Shown here: piece after piece, positions 12,020-22,720 of the stretch | Position numbering within the stretch: the first letter of the stretch is position 1 | How the letters are laid out: every line of letters begins with the position of its first letter | From: Seiridium cupressi | Lineage: Eukaryota; Ascomycota; Sordariomycetes; Amphisphaeriales; Sporocadaceae | NCBI GenBank assembly: GCA_036674765.1 | Contig: JARVKI010000014.1 | Coordinates: 124,001-188,000, forward strand | DNA length: 64,000 bases | Direction of reading: 5' to 3' | Position numbers and translations under genes: made by a program | Notes under the pieces: model-generated | The model's database searches: none | Seen by the model: only the letters and a program-made list of their open reading frames with translations | Told to the model about the DNA's origin: nothing

Positions 12020-13506
12020 ATGGACGTTTCTAACACTTGGGATGGAACTCCTCATTGGGAGAAGGAGCCCGAAGTCGCAGAGCGATTCATTCGATACGTC
12101 GATCCTAACGTCGAATCCAGTGAGAGCCTCGCCCCATTCTACGTAATATTCATGGGGTGGAGCTGACAGGACTCTGTTCTACAAGGGTTGCCGAATGGTG
12201 CCATTCCTCAAGACATAATTCCACATGGCGCATCATTCTGGACCAGGACTGCGCAAATTCTCGCTGCAGAGGAAGATGGAAATCCAATCTCATTTTTCCT
12301 CAAGGTATTTCATCCCATTAGTCCAGTTTCTGGTTTCCTGTCTAGTATTGCTTGTCTTATCATTCCAAAACTAAGCTCCTAGACGAGATAGGTCTCGATT
12401 GGAGACGATGGCAAGGGCATGATGCACGGCGAGTTCGAGTCAATGAAAGCATTAAATAAAGCATTACCAGAGCTCGTCCCGGAGCCTATCGCCTGGGGGA
12501 CATACAGCACCGACGAGGATATCCACTTCTTTCTATGCACATTCTATGATATGGACGAGGAGCTTTGCTCACTCGATACCTTTCCTAAAATGCTAGCTGA
12601 ATTGCACAAACGTGGGAGCTCACCAACCGGTAAATTCGGCTTTGGTGTAACTACGTATCAAGGCCGATTAGCACAGGATCCGACCTGGTGCGACACGTGG
12701 GAAGAATCCTTCTCCAGGAACATTGATATCTTTTTCGAACACGAGTTAAAAGCTCAAGGACCAGATGAAGGGATCGCCCAGTTGCGGGAAATCATCATGA
12801 AGAGGGTCATCCCACGCCTTCTCCGACCGATGGAGACAGGTGGAAGAAAAGTGGCACCGAGACTCATCCACGGCGATCTGGTAAGGTGATCCAGCAATCC
12901 ATATTCCATTACGGCCTAGTTTCCCTTGATCACCAATTCAATCCATAATCTCTGATATAACAATTATACCAACTGATCAAATGTGCCAGTGGGAAGGAAA
13001 CGCAGGCACGGACTTAGATACTGCTATCCCCAAGATATATGATGCATGCAGTTGGTACGCCCATAACGAATGTACGTTATCTCCCGACATACGATCATGT
13101 TCAGTCATGGCTAACCCTAAACAGTTGAGATGGCGCCATGGAGACCGGCGAGACAGAAGATGGGAAAGCCATACGTCAGGGCATACCTGGACCATTTTCC
13201 AGTTTCGGAACCTGTTGCGGACTTCGACGGAAGGAACGCTTTGTACGCACTGTATGTTGCTTTGCCCAGGTTTCTGACAAGTATCATCTTTTTAACGTAT
13301 CATTAGCCGGTTCAACCTCTGTTCTTCGGGGCTATATCCTGGGAATCTGAACTATCGTAATGTGTGGGTAAAGGTCTTTAGATCGATATGTTGAGCATTG
13401 CTAACTACTTTTCAGCGTGAGGAACGACATGCGTGAACTCATCGAAAGATTCCCCGAGTCGTTTGAAGAGTGGGAGAAGGAACAAACAAGCTCGGAAAAC
13501 CCGTGA
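12020..13506 (+). CDS. Fructosamine-kinase-like phosphotransferase (APH/PK-like fold), 7 exons
   Basis: Member of the fructosamine kinase / protein-kinase-like family, common in ascomycetes, usually without a proven substrate. Exons are 12020-12119, 12186-12304, 12392-12880, 12990-13071, 13125-13251, 13307-13363 and 13416-13506, giving 354 residues and one continuous frame across six short introns (52-109 nt). Features in order: HGASFWTRTA (nucleotide-loop region), SFFLKVS with the candidate ATP-contacting Lys, GKGMMHGEFESM, KFGFGVTTYQG, then the catalytic loop HGDLWEGNAG, split between exons 3 and 4, and the metal-binding IYDACSWYAHNE. The C-terminal part has GKPYVRAYLDHFP and the LYPGNLNYRN segment typical of this group. 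The first intron uses GTGAGA with an AAG acceptor and is the least certain junction. It lies head-to-head with the NLR gene. Function beyond small-molecule or ketoamine phosphorylation is inference. Confidence 0.83.
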
Positions 13507-13606
13507 ATGCTAGGTCACCAAGTCGTCTAACTCCGCCTTTCGCTAGACATGTTGCTGCCTATGGTCTCGCTGCAATTCTTCGAGGGGCCTTGTTCATATA
13601 TGCCCG

Positions 13607-15163
13607 TTACCTTCTAATTTCCTGTGACGCTTCTTCAGTTCGCAGGTCCTTTCGTGCCAATCTATGCTCGCGCCATGTATGGCCTTTCCATCTGAGCAGT
13701 AGTACAGCTGCTATCCCGCTGAAGCTGCTCAGCAGACCGATTATTGTGAAAAAGAAGCCATACCCTATTGCATTAACAAGTGGCTGCAGACAAGCTACAA
13801 CGCCCGCCGACATTCCGCACCGCGTGATGTTTCCCGCCGCGGCAGCGCTCCCAGAATTCTGGGGGAATATATCCACCAGCAGGGCGTTGAATGATTGGTG
13901 TATAATAGTACCTTTTGCCCCAATCATGAACTGTAAGACCAGAGAAACACTGGGATGCACTTGGTACTGTATGGCCCACCCTAGACCCACGACTTCACAC
14001 ATGTAAATAGCGAAAATGATCGAAATGCCTCTGGATCTAGCTTTCTCGATCGGGAACGAATTGATGTCGTCTCCTTTTTTGCGATCGACGGGAAGGCCGC
14101 TCTGTTTTGCAATCGCCCGATAGTTCCAATCCATCAGTCTACCGGCGATAAAGCCACCAAATATGACACCCACACCACCAGCCAAGTATGACAAGCCGAC
14201 CTGTAAGCCATTGAAGTGATATATGGGTCCATAGATGAGGGGAATGGAGGTCTGAATGCAGTACCAGACAGTATAGACCACAGCAGCGGTCCAAAGCGTC
14301 AAGAAGGTGTCCTGGTAGAAGACTATACGCAAAGGACCGAGAGGATTTGGAACCCTAAGTTTTCCTTTTCCGATCTCATGACATGAGGAAGAGCCGATGG
14401 TCTGATGTGTTGTGCGGGCCGCGAATTGGGAGCTGCGCTTCTCCGCATCAAAGATCCTGTCCCTGACAGGGCCACACAGGCTCCACCAAGTTCTCCAGGC
14501 CCCTTTGGCGGGCACAGAACCACTACCGACGATCGTTCGAGCAGTTTCCGGTAACGTCCAACCAATTAGTAAAAAAGCGACCGCTCCGAATATCACGAGA
14601 GACCAGAAGCACCAGGCCGACCCTCCAGTCTCTAGAGCGATCAAGCCACCAATAAGAGGGCCAACAGAGGGTCCGAGATTCGTGGCAGCTAACAGTGGTC
14701 CAAGCATGCTGCCCCTCTCCGCGTGAGTGATCACGTCGGAAACAATCCCGTAGGCCAACGATAGAACGGCTGAACCACCTAGGCTCTGTAGGCCTCGCAA
14801 GACCAGAAGCACAGTATAACTAGATTGATTGAGCGCAAGACCCAAACTTGCAGCAACGTAAATCGCGAACGTGATGAGTAAAACAGGTCGCCGTCCAAAA
14901 TCGTCTGATAAGGGTGCAAACAGAGCAGGTGAGATGGCTTGAAATACCACATAGAGGGTGATCGTAAGATTTATGGACTGAACGGAGACGTGGAATTGTT
15001 GGCTTAGTGGTTGGATCAAGGGAAAGTATATTGTCGCAGTCAGTGATGATGCTAGTGTTACGTAGCCAAGCAGTCCGACGAGGTAGCGCCGTCGTCGATT
15101 GGTGAAGTGCGAGTACTGCACATCAGAACCTGGCAATGGAGAGGTACTCTCCGCGGAAGCCAT
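13607..15163 (-). CDS. MFS transporter, DHA1 drug:H+ antiporter type
   Basis: Single-exon major facilitator of 518 residues with about 12 predicted membrane segments, inserted in the plasma or vacuolar membrane. The DHA1 loop motif after TM2 is visible as PLSDDFGRRPVLL. TM4-TM5 carry LRGLQSLGGSAVLSLAYG and the antiporter-type segment LGPSVGPLIGG. A long central loop precedes TM7. The start ATG at 15163 is followed by a hydrophilic Ser/Pro-rich N-terminus, and the protein ends in a basic tail. Fungal relatives export drugs, polyamines or organic acids, and the true substrate cannot be read from sequence. It is convergent with the fructosamine-kinase-like gene, whose stop lies only about 100 bp away. 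No biosynthetic genes flank it, so a secondary-metabolite export role is not supported. Confidence 0.9.
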   Translation of the reverse strand: MASAESTSPLPGSDVQYSHFTNRRRRYLVGLLGYVTLASSLTATIYFPLIQPLSQQFHVSVQSINLTITLYVVFQAISPALFAPLSDDFGRRPVLLITFAIYVAASLGLALNQSSYTVLLVLRGLQSLGGSAVLSLAYGIVSDVITHAERGSMLGPLLAATNLGPSVGPLIGGLIALETGGSAWCFWSLVIFGAVAFLLIGWTLPETARTIVGSGSVPAKGAWRTWWSLCGPVRDRIFDAEKRSSQFAARTTHQTIGSSSCHEIGKGKLRVPNPLGPLRIVFYQDTFLTLWTAAVVYTVWYCIQTSIPLIYGPIYHFNGLQVGLSYLAGGVGVIFGGFIAGRLMDWNYRAIAKQSGLPVDRKKGDDINSFPIEKARSRGISIIFAIYMCEVVGLGWAIQYQVHPSVSLVLQFMIGAKGTIIHQSFNALLVDIFPQNSGSAAAAGNITRCGMSAGVVACLQPLVNAIGYGFFFTIIGLLSSFSGIAAVLLLRWKGHTWREHRLARKDLRTEEASQEIRR

Positions 15164-15749
15164 CTTGAAATGAGGTAATCATAAATGCAGAATGACTTCT
15201 CGGGTGGGATGATGGGTAGTGCGTATCGACAGGTAGGAAAGAACTGTTTCGTTGGTTTTCGGTTGTCAGTGGAGCGGATCATCCCTGTACAGAACGCGGG
15301 GGCATCTCCCACGGTCAGCTTCGTCCCAAATCGCAGATAGGAGTAGTTTGTACCTGACTTGTAAGACGTGTACGTGCTGCTATTTGCTTCCCAAAGCAAA
15401 TCAAGGCGCAACTAGTACATACTTTCTATTCACACGGTGGACTTTGCCTGGTGCACGAGAAGTTGTTTACAGAGCCTTCTGCCGTTATCAATCTCAGTGT
15501 ATACGCAACGCGAAGTATGCGCCAATATAGGGTGAACAAATATGTCAATATGCATTGCCGATACGAGAAATTTAAACATGGTCATGAGAGGCATCTAGTT
15601 TTCCGTGCAAGCAGCGACCCGTATGGGTTCTTCGCCGAGTAGGATCAATGCACGATAAACCTTCTTTTGACAACTCTGCCCACCTCCTCGGCGGAAATTC
15701 TCCTCTATATCTTTTTTTTGAATAGGACAGAATCGTGGGATTTCCCATC
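15164..15749. other. 5' region upstream of the MFS gene
   Basis: Upstream region of the minus-strand DHA1 transporter. No coding exon is supported here. Confidence 0.5.
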
Positions 15750-15754
15750 TTCAT

Positions 15755-16700
15755 GTCATGCGCTGGTTGGATCTATGCTCTCCCCTTATCTCCCTGCGAA
15801 TGAAGTCTGAGACTGACGGGCTGATGCTTCTCTGACTTGTAATTGAAAGGGTCCTCGCATCTACTAAGCTTGTAGGAGATGTTCGTTGGGCCGATAACGG
15901 GGTCATCGATGTATCCTGACGATCGAGCACACGACGCACATCATCTTCATATCGCCTGGCTTCCTCTGTTTCAAAACCTGCCGGAAGGCGTCTAATAGCT
16001 CGATCGGCCGTGGCCCGGCGTTGCAGCTCGGCATTGAGCTCAGCAGACTCAGCGGCCGGAAATGAGGGTTTCTTGTTCTTTATAAAAAAGATAAAAGAAA
16101 ATTTAAAAAAAAAATAAAAAAATAAAAAATAAAAAGATTCATCGCAGCTGCTGCCAGGTTTGACTCGACATAGATAAAATCGCTCGCATGTTCTAGGAAC
16201 GCATCGGTCTACCCCAATACGTCCTACCCAAGGATCAAATTATAGGCACATTCATAGAGGACTTAGAGTTCTACTGCCAGACGTGTTGCCTTAAAAGTTC
16301 CTTTCCCTAAGAATTCGCAGATAGCGTTTATAGATCCTTCATTCTCGCCGGTACTTCCATCAGCAAATTGAAGCAGTCTCCGATCCGCTATGTTGATCTT
16401 ATCTCTCCAACCCATAACATTGGTGAATTGCCAAGACAATAAATTTGGTCCCGATCCCGAATCTGGGAGGGCTAGGACCGTAGCATTCTCAAGCACCACC
16501 ATAATTGACGTATTCAAGACGTATTTTTAGTATCAGGTCTAGAATTTCGAGGGACTGTTCTTCAGCGATATCACAGGCTCCCAGCCAGACAAGGTTGCTG
16601 AAAGCATCATTTCGACCTAATTCTTCGTGATCGAATATCATCGTACTAATCCTGGGGGACTCGATATCTGAGATCGGTGTCTTACGTTGAATCACTTAGG
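15755..16700 (-). pseudogene. Retropepsin-like (aspartyl protease fold) gene relic
   Basis: Minus-strand pieces resemble the retropepsin-like domain found in many Pezizomycotina hypothetical proteins and retroelement relics. ATVLALPDSGSGPNLLS carries the D-S-G active-site signature, followed by RRLLQFADGS and then CAYNLILGRTYW, in the usual order. The upstream piece (16695-16489) runs into the protease frame only by a frameshift near 16510. Downstream pieces are interrupted by stops and by an A/T homopolymer patch before a charged C-terminal stretch (LNAELQRRATADRAIRRLP, about 16040-15980). I read it as a broken copy. Neither reverse transcriptase nor integrase is visible, so an active retrotransposon is not supported. 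A heavily spliced living gene is the alternative, but the stop codons and poly-A patch argue against it. Confidence 0.5.
16081..16137. repeat. A-rich low-complexity tract
   Basis: About 57 bases made almost wholly of A with interspersed T and a few G, inside the retropepsin-like relic. It may be a poly-A remnant of retroposition in the + orientation or simple slippage. Confidence 0.85.
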
Positions 16701-17408
16701 TATGCTTGTGATGTTGCCCATTGTAATTGCTGGCCAACAAGATTTAAATCCGAACCAGAAATCTGAGCCAAAGCTTGAAGCTATGCAACTATATTCCATC
16801 GTTTGATAGGCACCGTACTCGCTAAATCCGTCACGGTCGGCATTAATTTATTTCTTCATTTTGAGTCTCTGTAGTCTGGGTCACTTCCTTGGACAAGCTC
16901 ACTAAGACCGCGGTAAAGTCAATTGTACTCGCATATATTCCATCAGCACCATACTGACACTCTTCCGTGTCAGGCTCACAATGTCTCGCTAGGCGCCAAG
17001 GGCTGCTGGATGTATCCGCAGGCTGCGCCTCATCATAATGCAGGCGGCTTGGAGAGGATTGTGGGGGGCGGTCGCGCTCACAGGCCCATGTGCCATGGCT
17101 CCGACCAACTCTGGGCTTCGACTTCATCAGTTTGACCAGGACACGGTACGAGGAACTGTCGGTACTTACGGACACGTAAGGCCCCTCGTTGAGCTTGCAT
17201 CACAATATCTCGGCAAAGCTGAGCACCTGGCCACCATTCCTGCCTATTTGGCTGCCATTAAAAGGTGGATGGTCTGTGCTCATGACCATGTCACAATGTC
17301 GCACAGCTCGACGTCAGTGCTTAGCACCCACTTATTCCGCCGACTACATCCACAGGAATCTTCAGCAACACGATCGGGACGATTAAAAGGACACGAGCAA
17401 TCTCCGCC
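16701..17408. other. Upstream region of PNG1
   Basis: Contains a 110-codon minus-strand open frame (17175-16843) without recognisable similarity, possibly the 5' part of the retropepsin-like relic, plus the PNG1 promoter. No confident gene. Confidence 0.4.
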
Positions 17409-18464
17409 ATGGATCCCGCAGTTGCTCATGACTTGTCCCAGCGCTTCATGCGCCTCATGGAGGAGAAGAGACGTGCAGGGCCAGCGGCAACCACAAACAA
17501 CACCACTACTCCGCCGCCGTCCTCCGCATCCCACAACTCGCCTCTCCCCGGGCGCCCAGATGCGTGGTACCAGGAGGTTGTGGCACTTTCGCATGTGCCA
17601 GAGCGTTACCAGCGGCCCGGGTTGCTCGACAAGGCCCTAGAGACACTGGACCTTGGAAAGATCTACACATGGGCCGACGAAATTGCCGCGGAGAATCCCG
17701 ACTTGGGCCACCAGGACCGCGTCATCAAGGCCCTACTGAAATACTTCAAAACTGAGTTCTTCACCTGGATCACATCGCCGCCCTGCTCGCAGTGTGGCAG
17801 CGAGACAGAAGGCATTTCCGCACAGCGGCCCAACCCCGAGGAGCACAGGAAGGGGGCGAGCAGGACGGAGGTGTACCGCTGCAAGTCGCATCAGGAACAC
17901 ATCGAGCGGTTTCCGCGCTATGATGACCCCGAGACGTTGCTCGAGTGGCGGAAGGGCCGGTGCGGCGAGTGGGCCAATTGCTTCACCCTCTGCTGTCTCG
18001 CCTTAGGATCGCGCGCGCGCTGGGTGTGGAACGCCGAGGATCACGTCTGGACCGAGGTGTACAGCGAGCGGCTGGAGCGCTGGGTGCACTGCGACAGCTG
18101 TGAGGAGGCGTTCGACAAGCCGCAGACATACGCCGTGGGCTGGGGCAAGAAGATGAGTTATTGTCTTGCGTTCAGCAGCGAAGGCGCCCAGGATGTCACG
18201 AGGAGATATGTTCGCCAGGAGGATCAGAAGGTTCCGAGGCGGAAGGGGCCGGAGGAATCGCTGAAGCGCGCTATAGACGACATTAATGAGCGGTGCAGGC
18301 GACCGGATGACGTGGAGAGGCTGCGTGCAGAAGACGAAGCGGAAGAACGGGAATTGGCTGGGTACATCACCGGACCTACACCTACTGCGCCTGAGGAGGA
18401 GCGACCCCGTGAGAGTGGAAGCACGGATTGGAAGGAGTCTCGAGGAGAGATGGGTAAGAAGTAA
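17409..18464 (+). CDS. PNG1: Peptide:N-glycanase (PNGase) PNG1, transglutaminase-like fold
   Basis: Cytosolic amidase that removes N-glycans from misfolded glycoproteins during ER-associated degradation. Single exon, 351 residues, similar in size to other fungal PNG1. The N-terminus is a short helical segment and low-complexity Ser/Thr/Pro linker. A zinc-binding CSQC...C..H region (about 126-161) precedes the core. The catalytic triad is visible as Cys185 in GRCGEWANCF, His212 in EDHVWTEVY and Asp229 in VHCDSCEE, and WGKKMSYCLAFS closes the core. The C-terminus is charged (Glu/Arg-rich). Neurospora PNG1 is known as essential yet catalytically dead through loss of active-site residues, so the complete triad here is notable. 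Start: the ATG at 17409 has no in-frame ATG close upstream. Its gene neighbour, the IlvD-like gene, is convergent. Confidence 0.95.
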   Translation: MDPAVAHDLSQRFMRLMEEKRRAGPAATTNNTTTPPPSSASHNSPLPGRPDAWYQEVVALSHVPERYQRPGLLDKALETLDLGKIYTWADEIAAENPDLGHQDRVIKALLKYFKTEFFTWITSPPCSQCGSETEGISAQRPNPEEHRKGASRTEVYRCKSHQEHIERFPRYDDPETLLEWRKGRCGEWANCFTLCCLALGSRARWVWNAEDHVWTEVYSERLERWVHCDSCEEAFDKPQTYAVGWGKKMSYCLAFSSEGAQDVTRRYVRQEDQKVPRRKGPEESLKRAIDDINERCRRPDDVERLRAEDEAEERELAGYITGPTPTAPEEERPRESGSTDWKESRGEMGKK

Positions 18465-18916
18465 GCAGCTGTCAGGTCATTTTCAGTGGTGGAAGGAATA
18501 TCGGTTCAATGATGCCTAGCCCGGTTGGCCAGTATGACGCCACTTCCCATGATGCTATGCCAGCCGTCTCAAACATTCTTGAATCAAACCACCGCGCCAT
18601 ACAGTAGCACAATGGTAAGTTGTCTCCAATTCGCCATGGTGTGAGCTTTAGACTAGAGCAACATACACTATACGGGATGGTAATTGTCCAGCTTTCTGTT
18701 ACAGTGGACTGTATTTGATCGCAGTGCACCACCTCAAAAACAGGAGCTTTTCGTAAGTCAAATTCTGCCAACGCCTATCCCTGCGTCCGTATCTATATCT
18801 ATATCTATTTTCCCTGTAAGATACCCATGCAGCCTCATACGACCAGATCCCCCATTTTAGTTGTCAACCATACGCAGAATGCATGGCTCATATTATTCAA
18901 CTCGACTGAGTCGTAT
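18465..18916. other. Convergent 3' intergenic region
   Basis: Region between the PNG1 and IlvD-like stops. It contains a short TATATC-type tandem stretch near 18790-18812. Nothing else is supported. Confidence 0.5.
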
Positions 18917-20926
18917 CTAGTGGTTATCTCGAGGCATGGGACAATTCTCAGCGATATTCTGGAACTGTACCGACCGCTTCATGACCATCCCCTCATCGAG
19001 TCCCGTCACCTCACGCCGGTGAACATCCTGCCAATAGGTCTGGCTTGGAGGACCATGATAACCTCCTTGTGCAGCTAACTCCACCCTGCGGGCGCTCAGC
19101 TCCTCTTCCGACACCAGAAGGTCGACACGTCGCTGGTTCAGATCCACTCGGACCATGTCTCTGTCTCGTACCAAAGCAAGATTCCCGCCGGCTGCGGCCT
19201 CCGGACTGGCATTGAGGATCGAAGGGGAGCCTGATGTACCCGATTGCCGTCCATCGCCAATGCATGGCAGCGCTCTTACTCCCTGTTTCAGAAGGCGGCT
19301 GGGAGGGTGCATGTTGACAACTTCCGCGGCACCAGGATATCCCAGCGGGCCGACCCCGCGCATGATCAATATTGTTCTCTTGTCAACGTCAGCTGTCTCG
19401 AGTCTCTCCTTGTAATCTTCGGGGCCATCGAACACAGCGACCTGGCATTCGAAAGCGTTCGGATCTGTGGGGTTCTGGAAGAAGTCCTTGCGAAACTCGG
19501 GCGATACGACTGACATCTTCATAATAGCAGAGTTGAATAGATTGCCTCTAAGATGTAGGAATCCGGCATCGGTCTTCAGAGGATTCGAAAGGGGTTTGAT
19601 GGTTCGTCGATCCCAAGTTGTCTTCCCTGCAGCATTCTGTCCTATCGACTTGCCGTTGACGGTCATAGCTGCCGGATGCGGCAGCTTTCCCGCTTCGATC
19701 AAATCAGCGAGTACGGCAGGCAAGCCACCAGCGTGATAGTAATCCTCGCTCAGCATCTCACCTGCTGGTTGCATATTGACAATCAGCGGTACGTGGTACC
19801 CAAGAGTATCCCAGTCATCTAGGTCGAGAGCGACGCCGAGATGAGCCGCAACAGCAATGAGGTGAATAGGTGCATTCGTACTTCCGCCGATGGCACTATT
19901 CACCACGATGGCGTTCTCGAAGGCTTGTCGGGTCATGATGTCTCGCGGGCGAATGTCCTGGCGCACCATCTCAACAATACGGACTCCAGTTTCGTAGGCG
20001 GCGTGCGACCGTTGGCGATAAGGCGCAGGGATTGCAGCTGAGCCAGGCAATGACATGCCCAAAGCTTCTGTAAGTGTGTTCATAGTCAACGCTGTGCCCA
20101 TCGTGTTGCAGTGCCCCGGCGATGGTGTGCCATCGGCGACCATATCGACGAACTGGTCGTCATCGATATCGCCAGCTGTGTGAAGCTCTCGAGCCTTCCA
20201 CACCACGGTGCCTGATCCGATGCGGGCGCCACGAGACCAGCCATTGAGCATAGGGCCAACATTGAGACAGATCGCCGGGATGTTGACTTGAGCAGCTGCC
20301 ATCAGGAATGCCGGAGTAGTCTTGTCGCAGCCAGTAAGCAGAACCACTCCATCCAACGGGTACCCTGATAAGACCTCGGCTAATGCCATGGCTGCCAGAT
20401 TTCTGTCGAGAGATGCCGTTGGTCGTCTACCAGTTTCTTGGATGGGATGTGTGGGAAATTCGAAGGCGATGGCTCCTGCGGTGCGGATGCCTTCCCGCAC
20501 TCTCTTTGCCAGCTCTATGTGGTGCCGGTTACACGGTGCCAAGTCAGAGCCGGATTGAGCAATTCCAATGATCGGCTTGCCCGAACAGAGCTCTTCTCTG
20601 GTGTAACCGTAGTTCAAGTATCGCTCTACGTATAGAGCGGTCATGTCCGGATCGTCCTTGCGGCCAAACCAGTCGGCTGATCTGAGCGGCTTCTCCGACC
20701 GAATTGCATCTGTGTTGCTTGACAGTTTTTTTACCTGTGCTTGCACAACTCGGAGTGCATTTTTGGTGCCCTTTAGTTCCTCGTTCTTGGCCTTTATGAG
20801 TTCGAGAAGTTCACTCTTATCAAGGTCCTCGATATCACATGCTGCGCGATCGGTGCAATTGCTGCTACAACTGCCGCATGCTGTATTGCAACGTGAGGCC
20901 TCGGGGCCGGTGGCGAAGCTGGGCAT
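18917..20926 (-). CDS. IlvD/Edd-family dehydratase (sugar-acid/pentonate type) with Cys-rich N-terminal extension
   Basis: Iron-sulfur dehydratase of the dihydroxy-acid / phosphogluconate / pentonate dehydratase family. It removes water from 2,3-dihydroxy acids or sugar acids. Single exon, 669 residues. Cluster-ligand cysteines are at 132 (SDLAPCNRH), 200 ([11 protein letters not shown]) and 273 ([11 protein letters not shown]), the three-Cys pattern of [2Fe-2S] members. The catalytic-Ser region is [11 protein letters not shown], with ASPEAA after it. The [11 protein letters not shown] segment and overall pattern fit the arabonate/xylonate branch more than mitochondrial Ilv3, which is inference. 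The first 80 residues are unusual: five cysteines between 13 and 30, then a charged predicted coiled coil (about 35-70). The start is the first ATG (20926); a GTG 12 nt upstream is not needed. No mitochondrial presequence is obvious. Confidence 0.9.
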   Translation of the reverse strand: MPSFATGPEASRCNTACGSCSSNCTDRAACDIEDLDKSELLELIKAKNEELKGTKNALRVVQAQVKKLSSNTDAIRSEKPLRSADWFGRKDDPDMTALYVERYLNYGYTREELCSGKPIIGIAQSGSDLAPCNRHHIELAKRVREGIRTAGAIAFEFPTHPIQETGRRPTASLDRNLAAMALAEVLSGYPLDGVVLLTGCDKTTPAFLMAAAQVNIPAICLNVGPMLNGWSRGARIGSGTVVWKARELHTAGDIDDDQFVDMVADGTPSPGHCNTMGTALTMNTLTEALGMSLPGSAAIPAPYRQRSHAAYETGVRIVEMVRQDIRPRDIMTRQAFENAIVVNSAIGGSTNAPIHLIAVAAHLGVALDLDDWDTLGYHVPLIVNMQPAGEMLSEDYYHAGGLPAVLADLIEAGKLPHPAAMTVNGKSIGQNAAGKTTWDRRTIKPLSNPLKTDAGFLHLRGNLFNSAIMKMSVVSPEFRKDFFQNPTDPNAFECQVAVFDGPEDYKERLETADVDKRTILIMRGVGPLGYPGAAEVVNMHPPSRLLKQGVRALPCIGDGRQSGTSGSPSILNASPEAAAGGNLALVRDRDMVRVDLNQRRVDLLVSEEELSARRVELAAQGGYHGPPSQTYWQDVHRREVTGLDEGMVMKRSVQFQNIAENCPMPRDNH

Positions 20927-22120
20927 ATTGCATACCACAGCTTTGTTGATGTTGAGAAGATGAACGTATTTTGTGTTCAGGTGGAGTGGGGGGCTTATCG
21001 ATCCAATATCTTCGCAATGATGTAGTTGTCGCGTAAGTTCGAGTTTTCAGGAGATTGCAAGAATCAAAAAGCTTCTTCAACTGATATGAGCTCCAGGCGA
21101 ACTTCCCAATTGAGCCTATTGGTGAATATAGAGCATGTAGACCCCTGCTCGGTTGACGATTTATAGAGATCCTTGAAATTGGAGAAGCTGCAATGGGAAC
21201 AGTATATGAAATTCACTCATGCCCAAGGTGTGGGTACGTGGAGACTTAAAGGTGGGCTTAATCCACTTGAGCTTGAGGGACTGGTTGGTGAGTGATAACG
21301 ATACTGGTTCATCGGCAGTCGGCCGTGATTGTGTGATTGTCAGAAGATAAGAGCTTGATGGCGCGCTTGACTCCATGCTCGGACGGCGTCTGCAAGGCGA
21401 AAATGAATTTGTTCCGATTTGCGCTTGCGCTCGACCATCGGCAGACCGGAAACATGGAGACGCTAAGAACCACAAGCGTATTCTATAACCTACTTAAGCT
21501 TCAAAGTCAAATTCCTCCATTGTCACTGATGCTTGGCCCATCTGGGATTCCCTTCCCCGCTATGCAAAGACGCACACACCCTCTCATGGAGGTTTCACGT
21601 GCGTGTCATTCACTTCACCCAGAGGTCCATATTGTCAAAATACTTCCCCGGACGTATCATTGGCTAGACGATATTACGGTGGAGAACTCATTGGTCGTAT
21701 TATGCCATTTGAATACATCTCCCCTAAAGACATGGTCATATAACATGCTATGATGCATCTCTTTCTGTGCAGAGTTCACTTGCTCATGGCCGTACCATGA
21801 CCCACCGATACGTCAAACTCTGAATATCATCCTGACCAGCAAATGTGGGTCTAATACAATCAGCTCTGCAACAAGTTGATACGTCGTGATATTGGAAGAG
21901 GGGCGTGATTGAGCACGAGAAATTAATTGACTTGGCAGTTTGTCAATGTCAAAGTGCAATCACCAACAGAGTTCCCGGAGTAACAGAATATTTCCAATCG
22001 ATCCATATTCAGATAACCGCATCGCCCACCCAAAGGCAGGCATCCTGGCTGCCATGACCATCCAGACGATACCATAAATGTCCTTCCTATTCCCAAACCA
22101 TTACAATGCTACTCAAGCAG
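20927..22120. other. 5' region of the dehydratase gene and gene-free sequence
   Basis: Promoter side of the minus-strand dehydratase gene. Open frames here are short and show no family motif. Confidence 0.5.
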
Positions 22121-22720
22121 TCATCTTGAAAGTCCTCCAGGAGAGGCCGAGCATTCTCTCTCCACTCTGAACGCATTCCACCACTCTCGTTTTAGGGTAA
22201 AGCTTGTCGATGTCGCGACTAGGCTGGAAGTCTGAACACACCCCGCATCATCGTTTCCCTTCTTCGGCATGGACTCTACCTGGGTGCGAATCCGAGTATT
22301 CTCTCCAACTTGGTAGTACTTAGCGGTTCGTCGAGTATACGCCAATACCTCGCCATGATCGAGGGGTGCCCGTCTCCCTTCTAGCCAACCCTCTAGCAAC
22401 GTACGCATGATCTCCTCGCTATCTCGACTTTTCATATTGGCCTATACCAGACCCGGAGGAGCAAAAACAAATGCTGCCTCTTTGGGGCTCATCCCTTCCG
22501 CTCGCAGCTTTTCTAACTCGTTCCAGTCTGGGATCCATAGCCGTATGCTGAAGAAGGCTGGATCTCGATCTGGTAGCGGGTTGAATTCCCATGCACCACC
22601 AAGGCTACATGCTCGCTCGAAGATTGTCGAATCGAACCGAGCACGGAGCAAATTCGCGGCCGATACTATGTCCTTGAGACCGGCGCCAACAATAGCTTTG
22701 GACTGAGGCTGCTTACAGTG
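22121..22720 (-). pseudogene. Unclassified ORF remnant with an internal stop
   Basis: On the minus strand one frame stays open from about 22720 to 22121 except for a single TAG at 22444-22442. It has strongly protein-like composition: ARFDSTIFERACSLGGAW, DPAFFSIRLWIPDWN, AEGMSPKEAAFVFAPPG before the stop and MRTLLEGWLEGRR, HGEVLAYTRRTAKYY after it. The Trp, Pro and acidic/basic patterning suggests a real former protein of about 200 residues. I do not recognise the family. No ATG is visible at the 5' end and no splice pair clearly bypasses the stop, so it is best read as a pseudogene or fragment. A small intron removing the stop is the alternative. Confidence 0.45.
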
